DNA from: Dipodascopsis uninucleata var. uninucleata
Lineage: Eukaryota > Ascomycota > Lipomycetes > Lipomycetales > Lipomycetaceae
Assembly: GCA_030568195.1 (NCBI GenBank)
Contig: JAJLTO010000001.1
Span: 1,612,001-1,676,000 of the forward strand
Reading direction: 5' to 3'
Length of the DNA stretch: 64,000 bases
Shown here: positions 21,201 to 32,565 of the stretch, piece after piece
Layout: each line of letters starts with the position of its first letter
Position numbering within the stretch: position 1 is the stretch's first letter
Notes under the pieces: generated by a model
Databases searched by the model: none
Told to the model about the DNA's origin: nothing
What the model saw: the letters and a program-made list of their open reading frames with translations, nothing else
Program-made: the position numbers and the translations under genes

Positions 21201-23755
21201 CCTTTAATGAAGCAGATATGCATGCCGCACAACAAGAACTTGCACGAATGATTGGTACAAGAACTTTAGCGGTTCCAGTTGGTCGTGGCGCTCTTCTATT
21301 TTCTGCTAGAATACCGCTTCTAACAGAGAGGTTTCCTATACCTAAGATGAATTTCAATATTATGATGAAACCATCTATGGCTACTATCACAGTTGAAAAA
21401 CACCTTATGAGTGAAGCAAATATATCCTGGGGTTTGTTTCATAATGGTGTTGCAAGCGGTCTTAGTGTATCAAGAGATGCTAAAGAAATTACTGGTAGCT
21501 GGATTGTTTTCAATAAACCACAAGAGCTAAACTCACAACATGCTGGCTTCTTACTTGGCTTGGGACTGAACGGTCATTTAAAGCATTTGGCAGAATGGCA
21601 CATTTACAACTACCTGAGGCCTAAACATACCTTGATATCAATTGCATTACTTCTTGGAATGTCAATATCATACTTAGGTACAATGAATTCCAAAATGACC
21701 AAGGTTCTTTCGGTACATGTTGTAGCCCTTCTTCCGGCTGGTTCTGCTGACTTGAACATATCAGGACCTATGCAAACCGCTGGAATTATGGGTGTTGGTA
21801 TTCTCTATTTCGGTTCTCGTCAGAGACGAATGAGTGAAATTCTTATTAATGAAATTGATCAGTATAACGCATCGGGAGTCGTCAGCGCGGGCAGTCTGGG
21901 ACGTGCACGTGGAAGTACTGGTAATTCTCAGCGACCATCGACCTCTGATGGATCAGGTGTATCATCAGCAGCTGAAGGAGGGGAGGTATTAAGAGATGAA
22001 GGATATTTACTAGCTGCTGGATTTGCTCTAGGGCTCATAAATATCGGAAGCGGTTCAGACGTTGCTAGTTTAAGTGACTTGCATCTCATGGACAGACTGT
22101 TGGCCATTGGAACAGGAAATACAGGAAATAATGGTGGTATGGGCCATAATTTTGGAGGTGCGATTGCAGGTGGTGGTGTTGCAGGTGGTGCATCTGCCCA
22201 AAAACATCACTTGCTTGACAAGAGTGCAGCTGGATGTATAATGGCTCTTTTACTCATATACCTTAAAACTGAAGATCAAGGAGTCGCCGACAAGATTGAC
22301 GTCCCGGAAACTCAGATGCTCTTTGAATATGTCCGTCCTGATCTTCTCTTACTAAGAATTCTGACCTCGAGACTTATTATGTGGTCAACTATAGGAAATA
22401 CACTAGACTGGATCAAATCATCTATTCGTCCTTTCTTAAGAGATCGAGCGGATTTGAAGAACGTAACTACTTTAGATAGTGATGATATTCCACTGCTGAA
22501 TATTGTATGTGGCCTGTGTTTCTCCATGGGAATTAGATATGCGGGTACGGCAGACAAAGGAGCGAAGAAGACTCTATTGTACTATTTAGACGAGTATATT
22601 CGATTATCATCTTTGCCTGCCAGCACACACGATGAAAGAATGACCAAGTCTGCAGCTAGGACCAACCAAGACGTACTTGCTCTCTCATGCGCAATTATTA
22701 TGGCAGGTACTGGTGACTTAGATGTCTTACGTCGTCTTCGTCGTCTTCATGGAACTGTTGACTCTACCTTAACATATGGAAGCCATTTAGCTGTACATCT
22801 AGCAATCGGATTCTTGATACTAGGAGGGGGTGAATACAGTCTGGATACTATGACATCATCTATACCTTTGGATGAAACAGTTAACATACCAGATAAAGGA
22901 TTACTTGCAATCGCAGGTCTAGTCATTTCGCTGTATCCGCAGTTTCCTCATGACGTTCAGGACAATCAGGTACACTTGCAGGCTTTCCGCCATATGTGGA
23001 CTTTTGCCTGTAGACGACGATGTTTGGTTGTGCGAGACATCGAGACGATGCGGCCAGTGGAAACAAAAATCCTAGTTGGGCAGAAGTTGAATAATGAGGT
23101 GAGACAACTTTCTCTCAAGGCTCCTTGTCTTCTTCCGCCATTAGAGACGATATCATGGCTACGTACTGCTCCTGATGAGCCTTGCTGGCCAGTAGTACTT
23201 GACATAGAAAACAATGAAGCTCATAAGAGAGCACTGCGGGACAGTTTAACTGTTTATACGCTTAGACGAGCTGCGTATGACCGGTGGCACGGAGATGGAT
23301 CGCTGGAGTTCAGCGGTGTCCTGAAAGGAGTACGGGACTCGGCTACGTTGAACAGAGCCTCAAACACAGAAAGCAGTTCCACCAGCAAGATATCTGCTGT
23401 GCAGAAGCTTCTTGAGGTTGGTCTGCAGAATGACATGGAGCGATCTGAGAGAGCATTAGTTGTTCCAGACGATGTGTATACACGTAGATTACAGATACAA
23501 TCCACTTCAGTAGATATTACGTGCACAATGGCTCGGCTGATAGAAAGTCCGTCATCTACGAGCGACTTATGGAATATACGCGTTGCCCTTTTTGGTTTAT
23601 CCAGATGGGCGATGTCTACGTCGATCAATGGAAGCAACCGTGGCAAACCGCTAGTATTTATACCCCAGGAAACTATTGAAAAACTAAAGGTCGGTATCTG
23701 GAAGATGCGGCAAGAGAGCTCTTCCTTGGCGAGCTCACTCGTTGCGAGTTCTTAG
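18248..23755 (+). CDS. APC1: Anaphase-promoting complex subunit 1
   Basis: Two exons, 18248-20932 and 20984-23755, giving 1818 residues (yeast Apc1 1748, human 1944). Apc1 is the scaffold of the APC/C ubiquitin ligase that drives mitotic exit. The N-terminal half shows the family block GFPEDKVKHAIFTYFEDP and a beta-propeller-like region with Ser-rich insertions. The second half has the proteasome/cyclosome repeats: AGFLLGLGLNGHLKHLAEWH, LLLGMSISYLGTMNSKMTK, and TAGIMGVGILYFGSRQRRMS, then YLLAAGFALGLINIGSG. A Gly-rich loop (about 1270-1300) interrupts the repeats. For the intron, the acceptor at 20983 was chosen; the AG at 20976 leads to a stop. It is the largest gene in the window and the only one with a coding span over 5 kb. 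Confidence 0.93.
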
Positions 23756-25200
23756 GACGCACGAGAGAGCCACTCGGAGTAGAAATGTTTGTTACTAACA
23801 TATGTAAGTATGTATAATTACTGGAGATATAGTGCATGGATATTATGGGTTTTTAAATATATACTTATGTATTTCTGGCATAAGGGTGAGACATTGCTTA
23901 GCTTATCAATGACTGGTAATGATGATGGATATGAATATTAATATTAATATTACTTATTTTGTGATTGTAAATAGTAATGAAGCTACAGCTACAAGCTATT
24001 CTCCTCATTGTTATCTCTTGTATGTTGCAACCCACTGAACTGTTGCAGAACCTAGCGAATTTCGACGAGTAATGTATTGCCGCAGTTCGGTCTTGTCCGA
24101 AGATGCGGGCAATTGCGAGGCTATTACAACATATATGCCCTAGCCCAAAGCGCACCTTCGAAGTTTAACTCAGTTGCGGTAAAGTGTCGCGAAATTTGGA
24201 CCGGCGAGTGTTCACAATTGATGCATACTTGAACAGAAGCGTAAACAACGGGTAGGCGCGGCATTGGAGCTGATTAGAGGCTAGAATGGCTTTTTATTTT
24301 GTCATCTAGCTGTGTGGAGTGTCATCGGCAGTCTGTAAAATGGAGATGAACGAGCGTGTAGGCTGTACAGAAATTCGCGTCACAAAATGAATGTGCTAAT
24401 AGAAGTAATCAGCGAAACCTTGCAGAGTGGCAAGGCATTCAATATCTACAAGACTACAAAGATAAACTGAAGTAATCGATAAGTAGATATCGTAGATTCG
24501 TAGGTGCTGTTAATCAAGGGATTTAGGAGGTTCACTGAAGTTCAAGACACAACTCCATGGGGCGGATCTCAGAGTCGCGGAATGAGGATCAACAAAAGAA
24601 ACCATAAAAGTAGGAGATCATTATGAAAGATTATACCATCATCTGAAATTTGTCCTTAATAATAATAATCTATAGGGCCTTTGTGTGTAGTGCACTATGG
24701 AGGAAGGCTTTTTGACATCCAGAGTTATCAAGAAGTATATTAGAAAAGTCATCGCACTCCGCCGAAGGTAAACTTTTCCATGCATTCTCTGTTTCTACCA
24801 AGAGAATCCAAATAAAGTACAGACTAGTAGATAAAATGCACTCTTTAAAAAGTTCTTTCGATAACTACGAATATATTCTACAGTAGCTTATCAATATATA
24901 GCACAAACAGCTAGTCCGATCATACTTGACAACGTGCCTACGACGTTCTGGACAGGATTGCTTGCCAAATTATATACATAAGTCACCCGCTTGACCTGTT
25001 TTCGTAACCGTCTCATCGGTTCTCATCAAACATCACATCATTTGCACAAAGATATAACAAGAATAATATTTATACATTATTTTGCGGTGCTAAGGATAGT
25101 ATTGACAAGCTAACAACTCAGATTACTGTTCAATCTGACTCTGACTTGAGTCGTCTGCGCACGATTATATTTAATTACAGACATCAGACATCAGAGCAAA
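23756..25200. other. Intergenic with a strong hairpin
   Basis: 1445 bp between APC1 and the first MFS gene. It holds a near-perfect hairpin at 24076-24113 (reported separately). A minus-strand ORF of 85 codons at 23898-24155 overlaps the hairpin and has no family features. The last part is the promoter of the MFS gene. Confidence 0.5.
24076..24113. other. Near-perfect hairpin
   Basis: ATTGCC (24076-24081) pairs with GGCAAT (24108-24113) and the inner TTCGG pairs with CCGAA around a TCTTGT loop, with small bulges between. It could be an RNA structure in the APC1 3' flank or a separate small RNA. Confidence 0.5.
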
Positions 25201-26705
25201 ATGTCGTCTCCTTCTTCGTCTAGCATATGTAAACACAGACTTCTTATAGACATAAAGGATATGGATTCGAGCGTAAATGGGAATGCTAATACAGAGACAT
25301 TCGAAGATACCAAAGTTAGCGAATACGAAGAGCTCATAGGATATGAATCACAGTCATCGTACCATACGTTCGCAGAAGAGGAATTAAATCAGTCGGAGGG
25401 TCGGATGCCTGATGTGGGCACGATGGGTGAGCTTTATGATTTTCTAGGATGCGATGGAGAGTATATTGCTCATTTTATTTATTTATACTAATTTCATTGT
25501 GATGTGTAGCATGGCTGACTGTGCTTGGCGGATTCTGCGGCCAATTTTGTTCTTTCGGATACATGAATGTCATAGGAGTTTTTCAGACCTACTACGAGGA
25601 GAATCAACTGAACTATCTATCCCCATCAACAATTTCATGGATTGGCTCTCTACAAACATTTGTTTTAGCTATTGGTGGTCTTTTTTTTGGTCGTATTGCT
25701 GATATGTATGGTCCAAGGTGGCTCACAGTGCCAGGTTGCATCTTATTAACTGTTGGTGTAAGCATGACTGCTCTCTGTGATAAGTACTATCAGTTCGTTC
25801 TAGCTCAAGGTTTATGCTCTTCACTTGGAGCTTCTGCATTATTTTATGGTACTACTGCTGCAGTTACCACATGGTTTTCTGCGAAGCGGGGCCTTGCATT
25901 TGGTATTGCTGCATCGGGTGCTTCCATTGGCGGTGTTGCACTTCCATTCATGTTTGACGTCCTGACGCGCGAGCAATCATTTGAAATAGCTGTCTTTGCT
26001 ATCTCATCTTTGCTATTTGTGGTTTCATTTATTACAGCAGCAGTAACAACATTCAGATTGCCTCCAACGGGAAGAAAGAAATACGACTTTGTTAAATACT
26101 ACTTACGTCCTTACTTGGATCCTGTCTTCACTCTTGTCACTGCGGGACTCACTCTCACGTATCTTGGGCTCTTTGTCCCTTTTGCATATATTGCTTCGCA
26201 TGCCGTTTATTATGGTCTCCCAATTGAATCTGCCTTTAGACTTGTTGCTTATCTTAGCGCTGGATCTCTTCTCGGTCGTCTTCTTTCTGGCTATGCTTCC
26301 GACAAGATCGGAAAGTTTAACGTTTTTACTATAGTCATATTTCTGGCAGGCCTCATCTGCTGTCCTGTTTGGATTTTTACTACAAACGAGCCTTCCATTA
26401 TCTTATTTTCCATTCTCTACGGATTTGCATCTGGTGGAATCTTGGCCATGTATCCACCTGTTATTGCTCAAGTCTCACCAGTAAGTGAGATTGGGACTCG
26501 GGTCGGTGCTGTTAGTGCTGTTATTGCATTTGGCGCTCTCTCCGGAAATCCTATTGCAGGTGTTATCCTTGGTAGCGGTGGAGCTGAAAATCCTAACTAC
26601 GTTGGCATGCAAATATACGCTGGTGTATTGATGATGATGGGTGCTGTAGTTACTTTCATTGCCAAATTGCGATACACCAGAGGTGACTGGAAAGCCATTG
26701 CCTAA
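25201..26705 (+). CDS. Monocarboxylate-transporter-like MFS permease, copy 1
   Basis: Two exons, 25201-25426 and 25510-26705, giving 473 residues. A long acidic, Ser-rich cytosolic N-terminus (1-75) is followed by twelve predicted membrane spans. The first span region QFCSFGYMNVIGVFQTYY and the loop FGRIADMYGPR carry the MCT-type MFS motifs; yeast relatives are the MCH proteins, whose substrates are mostly unknown. The donor GTGAGC at 25427 was picked over a nearer GT because it alone restores the frame and yields TMAWLTVLGGF. Four kilobases of sequence contain it and a same-strand paralogue of exactly the same length, which lacks this intron. The long promoter suggests regulated expression. 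Confidence 0.88.
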
Positions 26706-27037
26706 ATATGAAGTACGCTCGTGTCGCCCAACATTGAAGCTGTTCGCATATGCATAATTATATGTTTTGGTCACAGTCCACCTCATGAGTCTACAATTCA
26801 TTGGCTTAGATCCCGTCATGCGATAGCGGCAGCTCTTTCCCGTGTCGTACATGACATACAAAATATTCTTAAATCTCGATTTTCTAGTCCGATTATTTGT
26901 TTACATTTTAGTGCATTGTCAAGATTTAACTGGTGCTATAATGTCATTTCGTTTTCTAATTTCTATGCATATTGATAGCGCCATTTGTTAGCAGAATACA
27001 ATACTATACTAGAAATGATACAGCTCGCTCTCAGCGG

Positions 27038-27112
27038 CTGTGGTGGTGGTTGCGATGATGTTTATGATGCAGAGGTGGTGGTGGTTGTGGTTGTGGTGGT
27101 TGTGATTTGTTA
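27038..27112. repeat. TGG-rich microsatellite
   Basis: Runs of TGGTGG and TGTGG interrupted by ATGATG; low-complexity sequence in the 3' flank of the first MFS gene. Confidence 0.75.
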
Positions 27113-27558
27113 AAGGTGTTGTTTGTAGTTTCGTTCTGCTCATCGTTCTGCTTGTTGGATTACTTATGTTTCGGTATAAAGGTATATGATTACCATAATG
27201 CTTATCATGATTTAGATGGAGGCATTCTCATGTGTCATAATATAATCTATCCTTCCAGATTTTATGAATTATGTAATCTGGCTCTTTGGGCCTGTTGTGC
27301 TTTGCTTGTGTGTCTCTGCTGCATTCAGTTTAACTGAAGATACTGAAGATACGAGCGAACTGCTGTTCAATTAGTAATTATGCCTGTCAAGTTGCTTTCA
27401 TGGCGCTGTTTAGTGACCAAAGGACGCGCGTAACGCATATATATATACGTCATGATTTGGCCATAGCTGTCAGCAAATTACCCCTGAATTTTAAGCTCAT
27501 AACACTATATGCATTATTTGCATGTTTAATTTGTGATTTTGTGATTATAGTTGTGATT

Positions 27559-27601
27559 CCCACCATCGGTGGGCCGCCGCCCAGAGTGAGCCCGGCGCTC
27601 T
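27559..27601. other. GC-rich hairpin cluster
   Basis: In an otherwise AT-rich spacer, CCCACC-ATC-GGTGGG is followed by GGGC-CGCC-GCCC and then an AGAGTG/CGCTCT stem around an AGCCCGG loop. The first two structures overlap and would be alternatives. It may be a structured RNA or a clustered binding site; not assigned. Confidence 0.4.
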
Positions 27602-28208
27602 GTTGCCCCATTAGGTTAAATTGTCAATCTTTAGGCAGCTCTCGTCTATAGTAAGAGCACCTCCAAGTATGCGATGATGACTCCACGAGATTTGTAATAG
27701 CAAAGAACTTGTATGCGCCCTCGTTGAATTGGCGATACGGCACAAAGTAGCTCTTCCGCCGGCCCTCCGTCATATATGCGGATCGGCAATGGCTTTATGA
27801 TGCAATTTAGCTATCGGCAAACTACAGATTTGAATTACTGGCAATTTTGATATACCGGGGCTAGAAAGACCATGTTCGATCTACTAAGGGAACAATCTAG
27901 CGGAGGGCCCTTAGATTACTGACGGTTACGTAAGGCTGACTTTTTAAGAACAACATGGCGTAGAAGGTATCTATTTAGATTGCAAGCTAGGTTCTAAGCA
28001 TAGCTCCGGAATATCAACAATGCGCGTTGATAAGTAACCGAGCTCTTTCTCTATATATATACTACAGTAGTTGCCATAATGAAAAGAATTTATTATCATC
28101 TCTTTAATATACAACATAGATCATTGATTCAATGACTTTCTATGCTTCGTTAACTTCGGTCGAAACTCAGGCAACTACTCTACAAACAATTTACACAGAA
28201 GACGAATA

Positions 28209-29630
28209 ATGACAGCTATCAACGAGAAGCCTACGATGGAAATCACTGAGTATATCAGTGATTGTTCTTCGCTGCACGAAGTCTTCGATGCTGGCCGTAA
28301 TTCCGATAGCTCCTCCACGAAATCTATAGAGGCAGGTGAGGAGCAGGAGCTGACTGCCATGTTAGTACACAGACGATACCAAACATTTGAGAATGATCTG
28401 ATTGAGGGAGAGTCAGAGGATTTTAATATGGATGCTGGTTTCAGACCATGGCTGTCTGCCGCGGCTGGATTTGGAGCTCAGTTTTGCTCATTTGGATATA
28501 TGAATATGAGTGGTGTTTTCCAAGCTTACTACACTGCTAACCAGCTGTCAGATCTGAGCGATACCACTGTTTCTTGGATTTTTTCTATTCAATCTTTTGT
28601 GTTTGCTATGGGAGGTCTGCTGTTTGGTAGAGTTTCTGCCATGTATGGACCTAGAAAAGTTGCTTTTGGCGGATGTGTTTTGTTGACTGTAGGATCAATA
28701 GCGACTGCATTCGCCCATGAGTACTATCAGTTTATTCTCTGCCAAGGAGTTTGTATGGGTATTGGATCTTCTTGTATATTTTTCTCAACTACATATGGCA
28801 TTACTACTTGGTTTTATGCTAGACGTGGAATTGCTTTTGGAGTGGCTGCTGCAGGATCTGCTGTAGGCGGTATGGTTCTGCCTATTGTCTTTACTGCGGT
28901 TTTGAATGCTACTAATTCGTTCATCTTGACTTCACTTGTCGCTTCAGCGATCCTCTTCGTGGTATCAGCATTAGTAGCTATGATCAGCAGTGCCAGATGC
29001 AAGCCAACAGGTGTGCAAAAGTTTGAATTCGTGAAGTCGTGTTTGTTACCTTATAAAGATCCCATATACGCAATATTTGTATTTGCTCTATTTTTGGGAA
29101 ACTTAGGTGTGCACGGTCCGTTCGCGTTCATGTCGTCAAACGCCATTGCAACTGGATTTTCGCCTTCTCAAGCCTTTTACTTGGTTACTTATACCAACCT
29201 CGGCTCCTTTTTCGGTCGTTTGTTCTTTGGATTCCTAGGTGATTGTCTTGACCAGATAACTTCTTTCATGACAGCAAGTCTGTTTGCTGCTATCACAGTT
29301 ATTCCGTTCTGGTACTTGTCAACTGGATACGTCTGGATTATTTTGGTCGCTGTTATGTACGGATTCTTTTCTGGAGGTTTCCTGGCTACATATCCTGCTG
29401 CGATTGCTCAGATTTCACCACCATCAGAGATAGGATCTAGAGTAGGTGCTTCCAGTTTACTTGCTGCATTTGGTGCTCTTGGTAGTGCGCCAATCGCTGG
29501 AGCTATTCTGGATGCCACATCTGACTATGGTCGCATGAAGATATTTATCTGTTTGATGCTGGCAGCCTGCGCAGTTTTCACCTCTATTTCTTCTCTCAAA
29601 TACAGAGGAGTTAGATTGCGAATTGGCTAA
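28209..29630 (+). CDS. Monocarboxylate-transporter-like MFS permease, copy 2
   Basis: Single exon, 473 residues, a tandem paralogue of the gene at 25.2 kb with the same plan: a Ser/Glu-rich cytosolic N-terminus of about 77 residues, then twelve spans. Shared landmarks include QFCSFGYMN, LFGRVSAMYGPRK, RRGIAFGVAAAGSAVGG and SEIGSRVGASS. Identity between the two looks moderate and is spread over the whole length, so the duplication is not recent. It lacks the intron found in copy 1 at the equivalent junction (AGFRPWLSAAAGF here). Substrate unknown; MCT-family members move lactate, pyruvate, riboflavin or other small acids in various fungi. Confidence 0.9.
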   Translation: MTAINEKPTMEITEYISDCSSLHEVFDAGRNSDSSSTKSIEAGEEQELTAMLVHRRYQTFENDLIEGESEDFNMDAGFRPWLSAAAGFGAQFCSFGYMNMSGVFQAYYTANQLSDLSDTTVSWIFSIQSFVFAMGGLLFGRVSAMYGPRKVAFGGCVLLTVGSIATAFAHEYYQFILCQGVCMGIGSSCIFFSTTYGITTWFYARRGIAFGVAAAGSAVGGMVLPIVFTAVLNATNSFILTSLVASAILFVVSALVAMISSARCKPTGVQKFEFVKSCLLPYKDPIYAIFVFALFLGNLGVHGPFAFMSSNAIATGFSPSQAFYLVTYTNLGSFFGRLFFGFLGDCLDQITSFMTASLFAAITVIPFWYLSTGYVWIILVAVMYGFFSGGFLATYPAAIAQISPPSEIGSRVGASSLLAAFGALGSAPIAGAILDATSDYGRMKIFICLMLAACAVFTSISSLKYRGVRLRIG

Positions 29631-30368
29631 ATTGTGTTTACTGAACAAAGTAAGCAGTTTGTGACACTGGTTATTGACGGCTAGCTCAATGTTCATATTC
29701 TTTAAGCTTGTCACAGATGAACGACAGGCCGCGACACTCTCGCAGGCAAAAGAGAACTCATTTGAACTCTAGAGAGAGTATCGTATCGAGTCTATTTCAA
29801 TGAATATATGACTGACATATTTTCCGCTTGAAATATTGATGTAGCGATACGGAGACTTGTGCGCGATGTTATCTCTGATAACGCACAGAAACTGGCTTGT
29901 GTCTCCAGCCCTCAACTATTTAATGTAAGTCTAATTTGCTTAGGCTACTTTAAATTTATGCACGTTGTTGAGCCACTTTTTTTTTTTTTCCTTACATGTC
30001 ATGGTGGTTGTTTTATCGCGGTTATATTTCGTGTAGGAGCATTTATTTTCAGAGGAGGGTCGCTTTATATCATTTCATTTCATTTCATTTCACTTCATTA
30101 CAATTTCTTTTCCTTTCTTTTGCACTTCATTCCTTTTCTTCGTAATACTTATTTTTAATTTTTTACTTATATATATATAATATAAAAAAAAGTCCTATAG
30201 GGGACAAAAATCTTGTTTGAGCATATCCGTAGAAAAGAGTTTTCGCTAAACGTCACAATTGAGTGCTGGGAGAATAGTATTGGTGTGAAAAGATACCGAA
30301 CATAACAAAAGTCGCAAATAATGAAGCACCACCAATAATGCCAAATTGTAACAGTTTCCTCTGTTACA
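29631..30368. other. Intergenic upstream of MLH2-like gene
   Basis: 738 bp with pyrimidine-rich low-complexity sequence, including four CATTT units at 30071-30090 and a T-tract near 29980. A 99-codon ORF across this stretch is low-complexity and not accepted. Confidence 0.55.
30071..30090. repeat. CATTT microsatellite (x4)
   Basis: Four perfect CATTT units within a longer pyrimidine-rich tract upstream of the MutL gene. Confidence 0.75.
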
Positions 30369-32345
30369 ATGTCTATTGTACAACTTAACAAAAGGACTGT
30401 ACGAGCTCTGTCTTCCGCTCAAGTTATTATTTCCCCAGAATCTATCGTCAGAGAGCTGGTAGACAATGCGATAGATGCAGGTGCGCGTAACATAAATATT
30501 GAAATAGACGCGTCGACAGTAGACAGTATCCTTATTCGTGACGATGGATGCGGAGTCTCAGCAGGAGAAAACCGAGATTTGATGTGCAGACATCATACAA
30601 CCTCAAAAATAAGTTCATTTGAAGATCTCCGTTCTGTGATCCATACCAAAGGGTTTAGAGGCGAGGCATTAGCAAGTTTGGTTGAAATAGCGGGCCGTGT
30701 CGAGATCACATCTCGGACAGCAGAAGATCAAGATGGAGGTGAATATTGGATGGTAGCACCCAATGGCAAGAGAGAGCAAATTAGACGAATAAGTGCCTCT
30801 CGTGGCACTGTCGTTTCTACTGCCACTCTGTTTGAAAGACTACCAGTGCGAAGGCAGCTCTTTGCCAAAACGGCTCGAAAGACTATAAATGCTATACGTA
30901 ATATGCTCTTATCATACAGCTTAGCACATTATAATATTAGATTCAATTTTCGCATCATTAGAAGTGTCACTGCTCCTATATTGTATGGAGGTGTGAGATC
31001 TCTGAAAGAGGCCATAGTGGGTGCTATCGGACGTAGCGTGCTGTCGGATTCTATTGTCATCGATGAGAAATTGGCTGATGGTTGGCGTATAGAAGCTATA
31101 CTTCCGCAGGCAAGTGACGAGGAGACTAAGGATTTTAAACAAGCCATTTTTGCTGTTGATCATCGTGTGTTAAATGGGCAGCTATATACTGCAAGAAAGT
31201 TACTAAAGTTGGCTAAAGAGCACGTTAGGAGCTCCCATAGGACACTCTTGTTCTGTCATATACACACCCCTAAGACTACAGCTATTTACGATATAAACAT
31301 TGAGCCAGGGAAAGACGATATTTTATTTTTTTCGGAAGAATATTTAGAAAAATGGGCATTTATTTTAAAGTCTATATATTATACAGACAGCGATAGTGAG
31401 AGTTCGCCTCAGCCTCAGGATGATATATTAATTCTTGATGGTCCCATAACTATCAAAGATTCTGGGACAGAAGGCACAGTAAGTCCTCGTCAAGACGAAA
31501 ATATAGATCAAGTTATGTACAAAAAAGACGAAGGTCTAGAGGATAATGCAGAAGAAAGCGAGATTTCCTTTCGTGAGGTAACTCCGGAGTTATCAAGTGC
31601 GTTTGATCCCCATGAGGACCGAGCTCGCGAAGAGACTTCAATACTGGATATCGAATATCCATATACCCCCCAGCCGTCTATAGATCAAGTAACATCAACT
31701 TTTATTAATAAATCTCTACTTTTAGAGGAAGATGATAAAGAAAATTACTTACGTTTCGACCCAGTTGTCCCACGAGATGAAACAACCCTTTTTACCAGTG
31801 AGCGCAAGTCGATGATGTCCTCAATTCCTAATGAATCTGCTGTCATTCTGCACAATGATCAATCTCGGGTTATTAAGTATTCTCATAATAAGGAGACTAA
31901 TAGTAGCCCAGAATTAACTAAACAGAGAGAACTTGGCATGAAGACTGCAGGAATACGATATGCAGAAGTTTCAGATATACCATTTCGATTCCGTCAAAAC
32001 ACTGTGAAGCAGACTTTACTCGCACCTATTGCTCCGACAGTACTACAGTCTGCTTCGAATGCTGCACTTGGTTCTCTCTCTTTTCTACAGGAGGATGAAC
32101 AAGTTCACACTCTAAGCATAAATGTTAACACAGAACAGCTGGGGAGCTTTATCGAGAGCTTTAAACCGGAATGGGAGCCACTCTGGAACTCAACAGATAG
32201 TACAGGGACATCTTTATATGAAAAATCTTATAAGGATGCTCTAGTGAAGCTTGCTTCAAAGGGCGGTGACTGCGGATCACTCTTATTTGACATTGGCAAT
32301 TGTCATCTTACAAGCACGAAATCAGGATGGCTGGTATTGGAGTAA
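30369..32345 (+). CDS. MLH2: MutL homologue, MLH2 (human PMS1) type
   Basis: Single exon, 658 residues (yeast Mlh2 695). The N-terminal GHKL ATPase is intact: motif I RELVDNAIDAGA, motif II RDDGCG, and motif III TTSKISSFEDL followed by TKGFRGEALASL. A MutL transducer domain follows to about residue 330. The remaining half is an acidic, poorly conserved linker with a short C-terminal block (from about 600). The metal-binding DQHAxxERxxxE endonuclease motif of Pms1 and Mlh3 is not present, and neither is the Mlh1 C-terminus; this, the start MSIVQLNKRTVRALSSAQ and the length point to Mlh2, the accessory partner of Mlh1 in mismatch repair and gene conversion. Assignment to Mlh2 rather than a divergent Pms1 is by elimination. 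Confidence 0.78.
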   Translation: MSIVQLNKRTVRALSSAQVIISPESIVRELVDNAIDAGARNINIEIDASTVDSILIRDDGCGVSAGENRDLMCRHHTTSKISSFEDLRSVIHTKGFRGEALASLVEIAGRVEITSRTAEDQDGGEYWMVAPNGKREQIRRISASRGTVVSTATLFERLPVRRQLFAKTARKTINAIRNMLLSYSLAHYNIRFNFRIIRSVTAPILYGGVRSLKEAIVGAIGRSVLSDSIVIDEKLADGWRIEAILPQASDEETKDFKQAIFAVDHRVLNGQLYTARKLLKLAKEHVRSSHRTLLFCHIHTPKTTAIYDINIEPGKDDILFFSEEYLEKWAFILKSIYYTDSDSESSPQPQDDILILDGPITIKDSGTEGTVSPRQDENIDQVMYKKDEGLEDNAEESEISFREVTPELSSAFDPHEDRAREETSILDIEYPYTPQPSIDQVTSTFINKSLLLEEDDKENYLRFDPVVPRDETTLFTSERKSMMSSIPNESAVILHNDQSRVIKYSHNKETNSSPELTKQRELGMKTAGIRYAEVSDIPFRFRQNTVKQTLLAPIAPTVLQSASNAALGSLSFLQEDEQVHTLSINVNTEQLGSFIESFKPEWEPLWNSTDSTGTSLYEKSYKDALVKLASKGGDCGSLLFDIGNCHLTSTKSGWLVLE

Positions 32346-32565
32346 TATGCTAATCTACCAAATTTATGTTATAAACTGCACAATTTAACACATTGGAGGC
32401 TACATAGGTAATACAATATATTATCATATTTAAAGGGTATATATTATTACATCAATTCCAGATATTATATATAAGTCTAATTTATCATCCATGTGAATAA
32501 GGAATATAGTTATCTCGATTTAGTTACATAATCTAAAAGTTTTAGAAATCACTCAAATCCTAGAA

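Larger units (their letters stand above)
26706..28208. other. Intergenic, upstream of second MFS gene
   Basis: 1503 bp. It contains a TGG-rich microsatellite (27038-27112), a GC-rich block of adjacent hairpins (27559-27601) and CCG-N9-CGG at 27767-27781. No convincing ORF: those present are short and without homology. Confidence 0.55.

Noticed and set aside
27767-27781. CCG-N9-CGG near the second MFS gene as a Zn2Cys6 site
   Set aside because: Only three bases per arm; expected by chance in a GC-rich patch.
29859-30158. 99-codon ORF upstream of the MutL gene
   Set aside because: Translates pyrimidine-rich microsatellite DNA into Phe/Leu/Ser low-complexity sequence.
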